DNA of 64,000 bases from the NCBI GenBank assembly GCA_023435745.1, contig JAEZMD010000001.1:109305-173304 (forward strand), given 5' to 3'. The notes below the pieces were generated by a model. It searched no databases. It was not told where the DNA came from and worked only from the letters and a program-made list of their open reading frames with translations. Within the stretch, counting starts at the first letter, position 1. Each line of letters starts with the position of its first letter. The DNA is from Bacillota bacterium. GTDB lineage: Bacteria > Bacillota > Clostridia > Acetivibrionales > DTU013. Below are positions 1 to 7,517 of the stretch, piece by piece. Made by a program: the position numbers and the translations under genes.

Positions 1-943
1 TTACGTCTGTCAATGAACCAACATGAGCAGCGCATCTCTGCAAAAGGCTGAACTCGATTCCGCGCACCTTGGCGCCGGTCTTTTCTTTCAGGATATTAGC
101 AAGTGTAGAGGCAAGGCCGCCCAGCTGTGCGTGCCCGAACGCATCCTTGTTCTTTGCGAGGTCTGAGCCGTATTCTGAAATATAAGTGCCGTCTTTGTCC
201 CTGATACCTTCGGAGACAGCAATGATCACGTTGTTTTGCTTCTTATATATGGCGGTAGTTTCTTCAATAAACTTGTCCATGTCAAAGGGGATTTCCGGCA
301 GATAGATAAGATCCGGGCCAAAGCCCGCGTAAGAAGCAAGAGCCGACGATGCTGTGAGCCATCCTGCGTTTCTCCCCATGATCTCAAGAACAGTGATCAT
401 TCCTTTGTCATATACCCTTGCATCGTGATAAACTTCCATTGTGGAAGTGGCAATATACTTTGCGGCGCTTGCGAAGCCGGGACAGTGGTCTGTTCCCCAA
501 AGGTCATTGTCGATCGTCTTTGGAACGCCCATTACTCTGCATTCATAGCCGGATTTCTGCATATATTTGCTGATTTTATTGCAGGTATCCATGGAGTCGT
601 TGCCGCCGTTATAGAAGAAATATCTGATGTCATATTTTTTAAAAACCTCAAGAAGTCTTTTATAATCAGTGTCATCATCTTCCGCTTTTTTCAGCTTATA
701 ACGGACTGAGCCGAGAGCAGATGAAGGGGTGGTCTTTAAAAGCTCAAGCTCATATGGATCTTCCTTGCTCATATCGTAGAATTTTTCCTCAAGAATACCC
801 CTGATGCCGTGAGCCGCGCCGTAAACAGCGGTAATGGCTCCCTGCGCCAATGCTTCCGTAAATACGCCTGCTGCGCTTGCGTTGATAACCGAAGTCGGTC
901 CTCCGGACTGCCCGAAAATTGCTGCGCCTTTTAATTCACTCAT
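1..943 (-). CDS. pfp: PPi-dependent 6-phosphofructokinase (3' part outside window)
   Basis: Phosphorylates fructose 6-phosphate in glycolysis, using pyrophosphate by my reading. The reading frame starts at the ATG complementary to 941-943, with an AGGAGGG ribosome binding site just upstream, and is open to the window edge, so the C-terminus is missing. Visible motifs are an N-terminal GQSGGPTSVINAS phosphate-binding loop, GGNDSMDT near residue 100 and PKTIDNDLWGT near residue 130. An Asp after GG(N) and a Lys in PKTIDND are the pair that marks PPi users; ATP enzymes have Gly at both places. Divergent from fba, the next glycolytic step. About 314 residues are visible of roughly 400 expected. 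Confidence 0.93.
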   Translation of the reverse strand, partial: MSELKGAAIFGQSGGPTSVINASAAGVFTEALAQGAITAVYGAAHGIRGILEEKFYDMSKEDPYELELLKTTPSSALGSVRYKLKKAEDDDTDYKRLLEVFKKYDIRYFFYNGGNDSMDTCNKISKYMQKSGYECRVMGVPKTIDNDLWGTDHCPGFASAAKYIATSTMEVYHDARVYDKGMITVLEIMGRNAGWLTASSALASYAGFGPDLIYLPEIPFDMDKFIEETTAIYKKQNNVIIAVSEGIRDKDGTYISEYGSDLAKNKDAFGHAQLGGLASTLANILKEKTGAKVRGIEFSLLQRCAAHVGSLTDV

Positions 944-975
944 ATTGTAATCCCTCCTGATTCAAATCAAGATAA

Positions 976-1004
976 AATATAACATATGCAGGGGTAAAAT
1001 GCAA
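976..1004 (-). promoter_or_regulatory. sigma-A promoter for pfp
   Basis: Read on the minus strand there is TTGCAT (999-1004), a 17-base spacer and TATATT (976-981), followed about 32 bases later by the pfp start codon. The -35 box directly abuts the -35 box of the opposite promoter at 1005-1010. Confidence 0.65.
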
Positions 1005-1033
1005 TTGACATCGACATTTTTTTAACATAATAT
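1005..1033 (+). promoter_or_regulatory. sigma-A promoter for fba
   Basis: TTGACA at 1005-1010, a 17-base spacer and TAATAT at 1028-1033 form a near-consensus promoter. A second weaker candidate is TTGATT (1046-1051), 17 bases, AGAATA (1069-1074). The transcript would have a 5' leader of about 110 or 75 bases before fba. Confidence 0.7.
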
Positions 1034-1153
1034 TTTGCAGAAAACTTGATTTTGCGTCCATATCTGATAGAATAAATATGATAAATTTGTGACGATACAT
1101 AATCTATCATCGCTTTGCAATATTAATATTATAATTAAAAAGGAGTTGTTTTT

Positions 1154-2083
1154 ATGCCATTGGTAACATCAACTGAAATGTTTAAAAAAGCATATGAAGG
1201 TGGCTATGCAATAGGAGCTTTCAATGTAAACAACATGGAAATCGTGCAGGGTATCACCGAGGCCGCAAAGGAAGTTAACGCTCCGCTGATCCTCCAGGTA
1301 TCTTCAGGCGCCAGGAAATATGCCAACCACACCTATCTGATGAAGCTTGTGGAAGCTGCTATTGCTGAAACAGGGCTTCCGATTTGCCTGCACCTTGATC
1401 ACGGCGATACCTTCGAGCTTTGCAAATCCTGCATCGACGGTGGATTTACGTCTGTTATGATCGACGGGTCGCATCATTCCTTTGAAGATAACATCAAGCT
1501 GACAAAGCAGGTTGTTGAATATGCACACGCTCATGGAGTAGTGGTTGAGGGTGAGCTTGGCAGACTTGCCGGCGTTGAGGATGACGTCAATGTATCCGAC
1601 GAGGATTCTTCCTATACAAGGCCTGAAGAAGTCGAGGAATTTGTATCAAAGACAGGCGTTGACTCGTTGGCCATTGCCATCGGTACCAGCCACGGCGCGT
1701 TCAAATTCAAGGGTGAAGCAAAGCTCAGATTTGATATACTCGAAGAAGTGAGCAGAAGACTTCCCGGTTTCCCTATTGTTCTTCACGGTGCTTCCTCTGT
1801 TATTCCCGAGTTGGTTGAGAAGATCAATAAATACGGCGGAAACATGCCGGGCGCGAAGGGCGTTCCGGAAGCAATGCTGAGACAGGCTGCCAGATCCGCG
1901 GTTTGCAAGATCAACATCGATTCCGACCTGAGGCTTGCCATGACAGCTACTGTCAGAGAGTATTTTTCTCAGCATCCGGAGCACTTTGACCCAAGACAGT
2001 ACCTCGGACCGGCAAGAACGGCCATCAAGGAACTCGTCAAGAACAAGATCGTCAACGTTCTCGGCTGCGACGGAAAAGCATAA
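1154..2083 (+). CDS. fba: class II fructose-bisphosphate aldolase
   Basis: Cleaves fructose 1,6-bisphosphate to glyceraldehyde 3-phosphate and dihydroxyacetone phosphate; a zinc-dependent cytosolic TIM barrel. The 309-residue product shows the class II signatures: CLHLDHGD near residue 80 (catalytic Asp and a zinc His), DGSHHSFEDN, VEGELGRLAGVED, VLHGASS near 210 and INIDSDLRLAMT near 255 (substrate phosphate binding). Length is normal. The ATG has an AAGGAG ribosome binding site 7 bases upstream. A terminator follows directly, so it is probably transcribed alone. Divergent partner is pfp. Confidence 0.97.
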   Translation: MPLVTSTEMFKKAYEGGYAIGAFNVNNMEIVQGITEAAKEVNAPLILQVSSGARKYANHTYLMKLVEAAIAETGLPICLHLDHGDTFELCKSCIDGGFTSVMIDGSHHSFEDNIKLTKQVVEYAHAHGVVVEGELGRLAGVEDDVNVSDEDSSYTRPEEVEEFVSKTGVDSLAIAIGTSHGAFKFKGEAKLRFDILEEVSRRLPGFPIVLHGASSVIPELVEKINKYGGNMPGAKGVPEAMLRQAARSAVCKINIDSDLRLAMTATVREYFSQHPEHFDPRQYLGPARTAIKELVKNKIVNVLGCDGKA

Positions 2084-2096
2084 AGAGACAACGAGA

Positions 2097-2127
2097 AAAC
2101 CGTATCTTCACAGATGCGGTTTTTTTA
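2097..2127 (+). terminator. rho-independent terminator after fba
   Basis: AACCGTATCT and AGATGCGGTT pair across a four-base loop (one G-U pair), followed by a run of T. A longer open frame that starts at 2114 begins inside this structure, so that start is not used. Confidence 0.85.
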
Positions 2128-2239
2128 TGTCCAAACGCCGGTATATTCTTCATCGGTAGGTAAATACTATATTAAGGCTCGAATAACGATTCCTAAGTTG
2201 AGCTTTGTACAATTTTATTTTTCATGGGGTGTTGGGCAT

Positions 2240-3343
2240 TTGCATAAAAAAGTTGGAATTCCCAGAGGCCTGCTTTATTATAAATTTAAACCTTTTTGGG
2301 AGATTTTCTTTACTGAACTTGGAGCGGAGATCATTGTATCAGACCCCACAAACAAACGGATTCTCGATGATGGTGTGAAGGTCTGTGTGGATGAGGCCTG
2401 CCTTCCTATCAAGCTGTTTTGCGGGCATGTACTGAATATCGCGGATCGGGTGGATTACATCCTTGTGCCAAGGTTCACCAGCATATCTAAGGGGGAATAC
2501 ATCTGCCCTGAGTTCGGAGGACTCCCGGATATGATCAGGCATACATTAAAGGGCTTGCCTGTGTTGATAGATACGGAAGTTAACATGAGAAAATCGAAGA
2601 GGGGCGGTATCAAGGCGGCCATCGATACAGCCGCCATCATAGGTGCCGGAAGGCGTGCAGCCTGCGCTGCCTACAAGCACGCGCTATCATCTTTAAAATG
2701 TGAGGAGTGGGGGGACGTTTCTTCCGAAGTTCGTACAGATGAAAAGTGGGGGGACGTTTCTTCCGAATGCGGAGGGTGGAGGGACGTCCCTTGCATCGGG
2801 CCAGGAAAAAGTCAGGAAAGTAGAGAAACGTCCCCCATGAGAGAAACGTCCCCCCTGAAATCTCCCCTAAAAGTGGCGGTGATCGGGCATCCGTATAATA
2901 TTTATGATAAGTATATTAGCATGGATCTGTTGAACAAGCTGGAAAAGTACGGGGCGGAAGTGATGACGATCGAGAAGGTGCGCGCCGAGGATATTAACAG
3001 GCAGGCGTCGCGTCTGGCAAAGCCGATGTTCTGGTACTACGGAAGGAATGCGTATGGAGCGGCGGCTCATTTAGCCGGGACAGGCAAGGTGGAAGGGATC
3101 ATATGTGTTACAAGCTTTGGCTGCGGCATCGATTCCTTTATTAATGATCTGACAGAACGGCGGATCAGGAGACAGTCCGATATTCCGCTAATTACAATGA
3201 CTATAGACGAGCATTCAGGTGAGGCAGGTTTCAATACGAGACTTGAGGCGTTCATAGATATGCTGTATTGGAGACGATTGCATGAAAATAACATTTCCAC
3301 ACCTTGGGAACACTTATATCATTGTCAAATCGATATTCGATGA
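2240..3343 (+). CDS. acyl-CoA dehydratase/activase-associated protein, DUF2229-type
   Basis: Resembles the DUF2229/HGD-D-like part of the large clostridial 2-hydroxyacyl-CoA dehydratase activase proteins: it opens with KVGIPRGLLYYKFKPFW, has DEACLPIKLFCGHV near residue 50, a second Rossmann-like segment VAVIGHPYNIYDKY, then FGCGIDSF and the family end DEHSGEAGFNTRLEAFIDML. The start chosen is TTG 2240, preceded by GGGGTG; upstream the frame runs into the fba terminator. The role of the family is poorly defined; it probably carries or helps an Fe-S centre. Residues about 155-210 are a low-complexity insert made by copies of a short DNA repeat. It overlaps the next gene by 62 bases. Confidence 0.8.
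   Translation: MHKKVGIPRGLLYYKFKPFWEIFFTELGAEIIVSDPTNKRILDDGVKVCVDEACLPIKLFCGHVLNIADRVDYILVPRFTSISKGEYICPEFGGLPDMIRHTLKGLPVLIDTEVNMRKSKRGGIKAAIDTAAIIGAGRRAACAAYKHALSSLKCEEWGDVSSEVRTDEKWGDVSSECGGWRDVPCIGPGKSQESRETSPMRETSPLKSPLKVAVIGHPYNIYDKYISMDLLNKLEKYGAEVMTIEKVRAEDINRQASRLAKPMFWYYGRNAYGAAAHLAGTGKVEGIICVTSFGCGIDSFINDLTERRIRRQSDIPLITMTIDEHSGEAGFNTRLEAFIDMLYWRRLHENNISTPWEHLYHCQIDIR
2708..2855. repeat. cluster of short palindromic repeats inside a coding region
   Basis: Two forward copies of TGGGGGGACGTTTCTT (2708-2723, 2747-2762), one degenerate copy (about 2776-2792) and two inverted copies AGAGAAACGTCCCCC (2822-2836, 2840-2854). Forward and inverted copies could fold into a hairpin. They are translated in frame, forward copies as WGDVSSE and inverted copies as RETSP, without a stop codon. 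Further copies lie at 3660-3696, 11595-11647 and 12127-12170, and a related form at 47045-47076. Confidence 0.85.
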
Positions 3344-4442
3344 CCTGGGTGTGGATTACGTTATCCCTCCCTTTAATAATAAAAAGGCATTGGAGCTTGG
3401 CACCAGATACACGTCTGAAATGGTCTGCCTTCCTCTAAAAATCAACATCGGCAATTACATTCAGGCCTACGAAATGGGTGCTGACACCATCCTTATGGCA
3501 GGCGGCTGCGGCCCCTGCAGATTTGGCTACTATTCGCAGCTGCAGCAGGAAATACTAAAGGATGCGGGGATTGATATGGAGATCATAACACTTGATGCCT
3601 CAAAAGGCGGCATAGCAGGGGCTCGGGAGCTTATTGGGAAGATTGGGAGAGTTGTTTCGAGAGAAACGTCCCCCCAAAGTAGAGAAACGTCCCCCCGAAA
3701 ATACCTTCTAAGCCTGCCCGCAGTTATCGTTCGGGCGGTTAAGATGGCAAGGCGTATTGACGAGCTTGAGATGCTGAGCTTCAGGATCAGGGCGCGCGAA
3801 CAGGAGAGAGGCAGCGTCGACAGAATATACAGGCACTTTAGGGAGACGGCTTTGAATAGATATGGATCTGGTGAACTGACCCAACTGTTGAAGGAGACTG
3901 AGGGGATGCTTCGAAAGGTAAAACAGAATCATCGAGCAAATCCTCTCAGAGTAGGCATTGTAGGAGAAATATACACGGGCATCGAGCACTCCGCAAGCTT
4001 CAGAATCCAGGAGAGGCTCGGAGGTATGGGAGTCGAGGCCGATAGGAAGGTGACGGTCAGCAACTGGATAGTTGAACACATGATAAAAAAAGCGCTTCAC
4101 CTGCCGCGTGATCTAAAATACCAGGATGCCGCAAAGCCATGGCTGGGAGCAATGATAGGCGGCCATGCCCAGGAAACGATAGGGCATACGGCACTGTATG
4201 CACGGCAGGGGTACGATGGTGTTATTCAGATATTTCCGTTCTCCTGTATGCCTGAAATTGTTGCCGAAAGCCTGTTACCTATTGTTGAGCGGGAACTGGA
4301 CATTCCGGTGCTGACGCTGATCATAGATGAAATGACCGGTGAGGCAGGCTATATGACAAGAGTAGAGGCTTTCATCGATATGCTGGAGAAAAGAAGGGAG
4401 CGTGGAAAAAACGGGGGCAGACAGTTATTATCTTGGCATTGA
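3282..4442 (+). CDS. 2-hydroxyacyl-CoA dehydratase (HGD-D)-like protein
   Basis: Similar in architecture to the preceding product and to HgdB-type subunits. It begins MKITFPHLGNTYIIVKSIF, has EMVCLPLKINIGNYIQAYEMGAD near residue 48 and MAGGCGPCRFGYY near residue 75 (Cys residues suited to a 4Fe-4S ligand set), then FPFSCMPEIVAES and DEMTGEAGYMTRVEAFIDML, the same ending as its upstream neighbour. ATG 3282 has GGAG 8 bases upstream. Residues about 126-138 (SRETSP twice) are an insert made by the short palindromic repeat. The substrate is unknown. Operon with 2240-3343 and 4402-5415, overlapping both. Confidence 0.82.
   Translation: MKITFPHLGNTYIIVKSIFDDLGVDYVIPPFNNKKALELGTRYTSEMVCLPLKINIGNYIQAYEMGADTILMAGGCGPCRFGYYSQLQQEILKDAGIDMEIITLDASKGGIAGARELIGKIGRVVSRETSPQSRETSPRKYLLSLPAVIVRAVKMARRIDELEMLSFRIRAREQERGSVDRIYRHFRETALNRYGSGELTQLLKETEGMLRKVKQNHRANPLRVGIVGEIYTGIEHSASFRIQERLGGMGVEADRKVTVSNWIVEHMIKKALHLPRDLKYQDAAKPWLGAMIGGHAQETIGHTALYARQGYDGVIQIFPFSCMPEIVAESLLPIVERELDIPVLTLIIDEMTGEAGYMTRVEAFIDMLEKRRERGKNGGRQLLSWH
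3660..3696. repeat. two in-frame copies of the AGAGAAACGTCCCCC repeat
   Basis: Tandem copies with a 21-base period, same orientation. Both are read in the frame that gives SRETSP, the same frame used by the inverted copies at 2822-2854. Because the period is a whole number of codons the gene stays open. Confidence 0.85.
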
Positions 4443-5415
4443 TGTGGGCTCCGTCAGTACAAATCTGGTACTGACAGACCATGCAGGAAAAATAACCGCA
4501 AAGCTGTACAAGAGGACGTGCGGACAACCGATTCAGATCTTGCTGCAGGGTATGAAGGAGCTGGCAGAGGTGAACGGGTATCCGCATATTGCCGCAGTTG
4601 GGGCTACAGGCAGCGGGCGTGAACTGGCCGGAGTCATTGTAGGGGCAGACATCGTGAAGAATGAGATAACGACTCACGCAATTGCAGCTCAGTCAGTTGT
4701 TCCCGGAGTACAGACTATTCTTGAGATTGGCGGTCAGGATTCCAAGATCATCATTCTCAAAAATGGCGTGGTCTACGATTTTGCGATGAATACCGTGTGC
4801 GCAGCTGGAACTGGCTCCTTTCTAGACAGGCAGGCGGCAAGACTTGGAGTGCCTATCGAGAAATTTGGGGACCTTGCGCTGCGGTCTGCTTCTCCCGTCA
4901 GGATCGCCGGAAGATGCGCGGTCTTTGCTGAGTCGGATATGATACATAAGCAGCAGTCGGGCCACAGCAATGAGGATATTGTAAATGGCCTTTGTGAGGC
5001 GCTGGTAAGGAATTATCTGAGCAATCTGGCAAAAGGGAAGGAAATCAAAGAACCAATCGTTTTTCAGGGAGGGGTGGCTGCCAATAAAGGGATTGCCGCC
5101 GCATTTGAAAGAGCGCTGGGCATGAAAGTGATTATACCGGAGGACCACGCGGTTATGGGAGCTTACGGCGCTGCTCTGTTTGCAATGCAGGTCAGTTTGG
5201 CGGACAGCAGGTTTAGAACAGATTTCAGGGGCTACAAGGCCATGGAAAAGGCATACAGTACAAAAAGTCGTGAATGCAGCGGCTGCAGCGGTATGTGTGA
5301 GATTGTTGAACTTCTCTCGGATGGAATGGTTCAGGCGAGATGGGGAGACCGATGCGGAAAGTGGTCAAATGCGATCCATAATGGAACATTTTATGCAGAA
5401 AGCAAGTCTATGTAA
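4402..5415 (+). CDS. 2-hydroxyacyl-CoA dehydratase activase (BadF/BcrA ATPase family)
   Basis: ASKHA-fold ATPase that in this family transfers an electron, coupled to ATP hydrolysis, to a 2-hydroxyacyl-CoA dehydratase or related enzyme. Motifs: LGIDVGSVSTNLVL near residue 11 (phosphate 1), EIGGQDSKII near 110, NTVCAAGTGSFLDRQA near 130 (the Cys of the bridging 4Fe-4S cluster), GGVAANKG near 228 and a C-terminal Cys cluster CSGCSGMC near 292. The start is GTG 4402 with AAGGGAG upstream, overlapping the preceding gene by 41 bases, so translation is probably coupled. About 337 residues against roughly 260 for HgdC; the extra C-terminal Cys tail is typical of the long clostridial fusion protein. 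Confidence 0.9.
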   Translation: MEKTGADSYYLGIDVGSVSTNLVLTDHAGKITAKLYKRTCGQPIQILLQGMKELAEVNGYPHIAAVGATGSGRELAGVIVGADIVKNEITTHAIAAQSVVPGVQTILEIGGQDSKIIILKNGVVYDFAMNTVCAAGTGSFLDRQAARLGVPIEKFGDLALRSASPVRIAGRCAVFAESDMIHKQQSGHSNEDIVNGLCEALVRNYLSNLAKGKEIKEPIVFQGGVAANKGIAAAFERALGMKVIIPEDHAVMGAYGAALFAMQVSLADSRFRTDFRGYKAMEKAYSTKSRECSGCSGMCEIVELLSDGMVQARWGDRCGKWSNAIHNGTFYAESKSM

Positions 5416-5463
5416 ATACAGTTATTTTTGGATCGACGGCATCATTAAAAAGGAGGAGTTCAT

Positions 5464-6219
5464 ATGACACAGATATTAACAATGAAAAACAAGATGACGC
5501 TGGCAGCCTTGCTGATTGCCGCAGCTGCGCTTCTTGTTATGGTATTTGGCGTGTATGGTAATACGCCGGTACAGGCTGCGGAAGAGAAAGATGACAAAAA
5601 AACCATGAGCGTTTCAGGACAGGCCAGAGTAAGCGCTGCTCCGGACTTTGCAACCATCAATCTTGGCGTGATCACCGAGGATAAAGATGCCAGGACGGCG
5701 CAGCAAGCCAATGCGGCTTCAATGGACAAGGTAATAGCTGCTATCAAGGCTTCAGGTGTGAAAGAGGCGGATATGCGGACTGTTAATTACTCCATATCTC
5801 CGAAGTATGATTACGTCAAGGAAACAGGGGAGAGTAGGATCGTCGGCTACTCTGTAAGTAACTCGGTGAGTGTTACCGTCAGGGATCTGACAAAGACAGG
5901 CGGAATTATTGACGCTGCGGCACAAAGCGGAGTAAATATCAGCAGCAGCATCAGCTTTGGATTGAGCAGCTATGAGGAAGCATATAATGAAGCGTTGAAG
6001 AACGCAGTGCTTGCTGCAAGGAAGAAAGCTGATACCATGGCTGGAGCCATGGGTGTCAAGCTGATCGCACCGATCTCTATCAACGAAGGCTACGGTTACA
6101 GCCCTCTGTCGAACTATGCTACCTATGATATGAAGATGTCCAACAGCGGTGTGGAGACGCCCATACAGGCGGGATCCATTGAGATTACAGCAAATGTTAG
6201 CATAGTTTACGAATATTAA
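5464..6219 (+). CDS. SIMPL-domain (DUF541) secreted protein
   Basis: Has an N-terminal hydrophobic segment (about residues 11-32) and a SIMPL/DUF541 domain: MSVSGQARVSAAPDFATINLGV near residue 47, then VKEADMRTVNYSISPKYDY and a closing ITANVSIVYEY. Members are envelope proteins related to BP26/OMP28 whose biochemical role is not settled. AAGGAGG lies 8 bases before ATG 5464. It could be the last gene of the activase operon (48-base gap) or separate. The next transcription unit has its own promoter and riboswitch. Confidence 0.9.
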   Translation: MTQILTMKNKMTLAALLIAAAALLVMVFGVYGNTPVQAAEEKDDKKTMSVSGQARVSAAPDFATINLGVITEDKDARTAQQANAASMDKVIAAIKASGVKEADMRTVNYSISPKYDYVKETGESRIVGYSVSNSVSVTVRDLTKTGGIIDAAAQSGVNISSSISFGLSSYEEAYNEALKNAVLAARKKADTMAGAMGVKLIAPISINEGYGYSPLSNYATYDMKMSNSGVETPIQAGSIEITANVSIVYEY

Positions 6220-6271
6220 GGATATAATAGGAAATTCATTGCTATTTCAAATTTACTGGCTTTCAGAAAAT

Positions 6272-6300
6272 TTGAAAACCTTTGGGAAATAGGCTATAAT
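6272..6300 (+). promoter_or_regulatory. promoter of the c-di-AMP riboswitch-dapB unit
   Basis: TTGAAA (6272-6277), 17 bases, TATAAT (6295-6300). An inverted repeat (TTCAAATTT...AAATTTGAA, about 6246-6277) that may end the upstream transcript overlaps the -35 box. Confidence 0.75.
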
Positions 6301-6337
6301 ATAGTAGCGTCATTTGAGAAATAAATAAGTTAATAAA

Positions 6338-6525
6338 ATAGCGCTTAATCTTTTTGAGCGGGGGAACCAAACGTCGGGTACTATTGATGCCCGACCGGAA
6401 GTGAAGCAGCCGCGTGTTGCAGAACTTACGTTTCTGGGGTGAATCCGGCCATATGAAAACATCGGCCGGTAGGGTCATTCTCTTTCCGATCCGAACCCGT
6501 CAGCTAACCTCGTAAGCGTTGGAGG
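6338..6525 (+). promoter_or_regulatory. c-di-AMP riboswitch (ydaO/yuaA class)
   Basis: Contains the conserved islands of the class: GGGGGAACCAAA, GGGGTGAATCC, TAGGGTCATTCTC and CGAACCCGTCAGCTAACCTCG, closed by a P1 helix GCGCTTA (6341-6347) with TAAGCGT (6513-6519). A terminator hairpin follows at 6563-6591 before dapB, which suggests control by premature termination. In the known class the ligand normally switches genes off. Identified by eye; a covariance-model search (Rfam ydaO-yuaA) would settle it. Confidence 0.88.
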
Positions 6526-6538
6526 AGAAGGTGATTAT

Positions 6539-6598
6539 ATGCTTTCAACCGCGTTGCGGTATAAGTTGCAGTCTTCTCTGCAACTTTTTTATTTCTGA
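6539..6598 (+). CDS. possible 19-residue leader peptide overlapping the riboswitch terminator
   Basis: An ATG at 6539 follows GGAGGAGAAGGTGAT, which is an excellent ribosome binding site, and opens a 19-codon frame ending TGA at 6596-6598. The last third of this frame is the terminator stem, so a translating ribosome would block the hairpin. The product (MLSTALRYKLQSSLQLFYF) resembles nothing I know. The purine-rich tract may instead be part of the switching sequence. Confidence 0.3.
   Translation: MLSTALRYKLQSSLQLFYF
6563..6591 (+). terminator. riboswitch-linked terminator upstream of dapB
   Basis: AAGTTGCAG and CTGCAACTT pair perfectly across TCTTCT, followed by six T. A small ACCGC-GTT-GCGGT hairpin lies just upstream (6548-6560). 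Confidence 0.85.
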
Positions 6599-6634
6599 CC
6601 ATTTGCGCAAGCAAATCGAATAAGGAGGTATGAT

Positions 6635-7513
6635 ATGATTCGCGTATGTTTGATTGGATTGGGCAAAACCGGAAGCGAAGTTGCGAAGGTTTTGCTGGAA
6701 CAGGACAATATCAAGCTTGTAGCTGCCGTATGCCGTCCTGATGGAAATAAGGTGGGTAAGGACCTTGGAGAAGTGATTGGATGCAGGGACACCGGCATCA
6801 TTGTTAGCGGCTCCGATAAGCTGGAGGAGATGGTGTTCCGCACTAAGCCGGATATTGCTGTTGATTTTTCCTCATCAAAAGCTACGATGAAAAATGCCGT
6901 TATTCTATCCAAGTTAAAAGTAAATATGGTGATTGCAACAACCGGTTTCTCAAAGATTTCACTTCAAAAGCTGTTTATACTTTCAAAGAAATACCGCAAT
7001 GGTATCGTGTATGCGCCGAACATCACGCTGGGTGTAAATGTGATGATGCTGCTGACGGGGATTGCCTCAAGCATATTAAGCAATTATGATTTTCAGGTCA
7101 ATGAGGAGCATCACAACAAAAAAAAGGATATCCCCTCCGGAACAGCTATGAAAATTGCCGGTGAAATTGAAAAGGCTCTTGATAGCACAGGCAAAGATCT
7201 ACAGTCAGGTTCAGTTCCGATCAATGCAGTGCGGGCCGGGGGGATTGTTGGAAAGCATGAGGTAATTATTGCGGGGGATGAAGATATGGTGGAAATCTCT
7301 CATCAGTCCTTTTCCCGAAAAGCGTTTGCGTCAGGCGCAATCCGGGCGATCAGGTTTGTTTATAAAAAGTCGGGATATTATGAGATGTCCGATGTCCTTG
7401 GATTAACCCAGGTGCTTTCTGAATATATCGAAAAAGATCGTATCCGTCAGGCAAAGAAGAAAAAATACCTGAGAAAGCGGGATTCGGTACAGCCGGAAAC
7501 GATCACAAACTAA
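6635..7513 (+). CDS. dapB: 4-hydroxy-tetrahydrodipicolinate reductase
   Basis: NAD(P)H-dependent reductase of the lysine and diaminopimelate pathway. The 292-residue product has an N-terminal Rossmann motif (CLIGLGKTGSEVAKVL; only GxGxxG-like), DFSSSKATMKNA, and the catalytic signature EEHHNKKKDIPSGTAMKIA near residue 165. AAGGAGG precedes ATG 6635. The C-terminus carries an extra basic tail (QAKKKKYLRKR) beyond the usual end near 270. It sits alone after the c-di-AMP riboswitch, so supply of a peptidoglycan precursor may answer to c-di-AMP. Convergent with the next gene at a 4-base gap. Confidence 0.93.
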   Translation: MIRVCLIGLGKTGSEVAKVLLEQDNIKLVAAVCRPDGNKVGKDLGEVIGCRDTGIIVSGSDKLEEMVFRTKPDIAVDFSSSKATMKNAVILSKLKVNMVIATTGFSKISLQKLFILSKKYRNGIVYAPNITLGVNVMMLLTGIASSILSNYDFQVNEEHHNKKKDIPSGTAMKIAGEIEKALDSTGKDLQSGSVPINAVRAGGIVGKHEVIIAGDEDMVEISHQSFSRKAFASGAIRAIRFVYKKSGYYEMSDVLGLTQVLSEYIEKDRIRQAKKKKYLRKRDSVQPETITN

Positions 7514-7517
7514 TCAG

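Noticed and set aside
236..709. Open frame of 157 codons on the plus strand
   Set aside because: It lies antisense to the conserved phosphofructokinase frame, has no ribosome binding site and resembles no protein.
2114..2239. N-terminal extension of the DUF2229-type protein
   Set aside because: The extension starts inside the fba terminator and has no ribosome binding site; the conserved family start fits TTG 2240.
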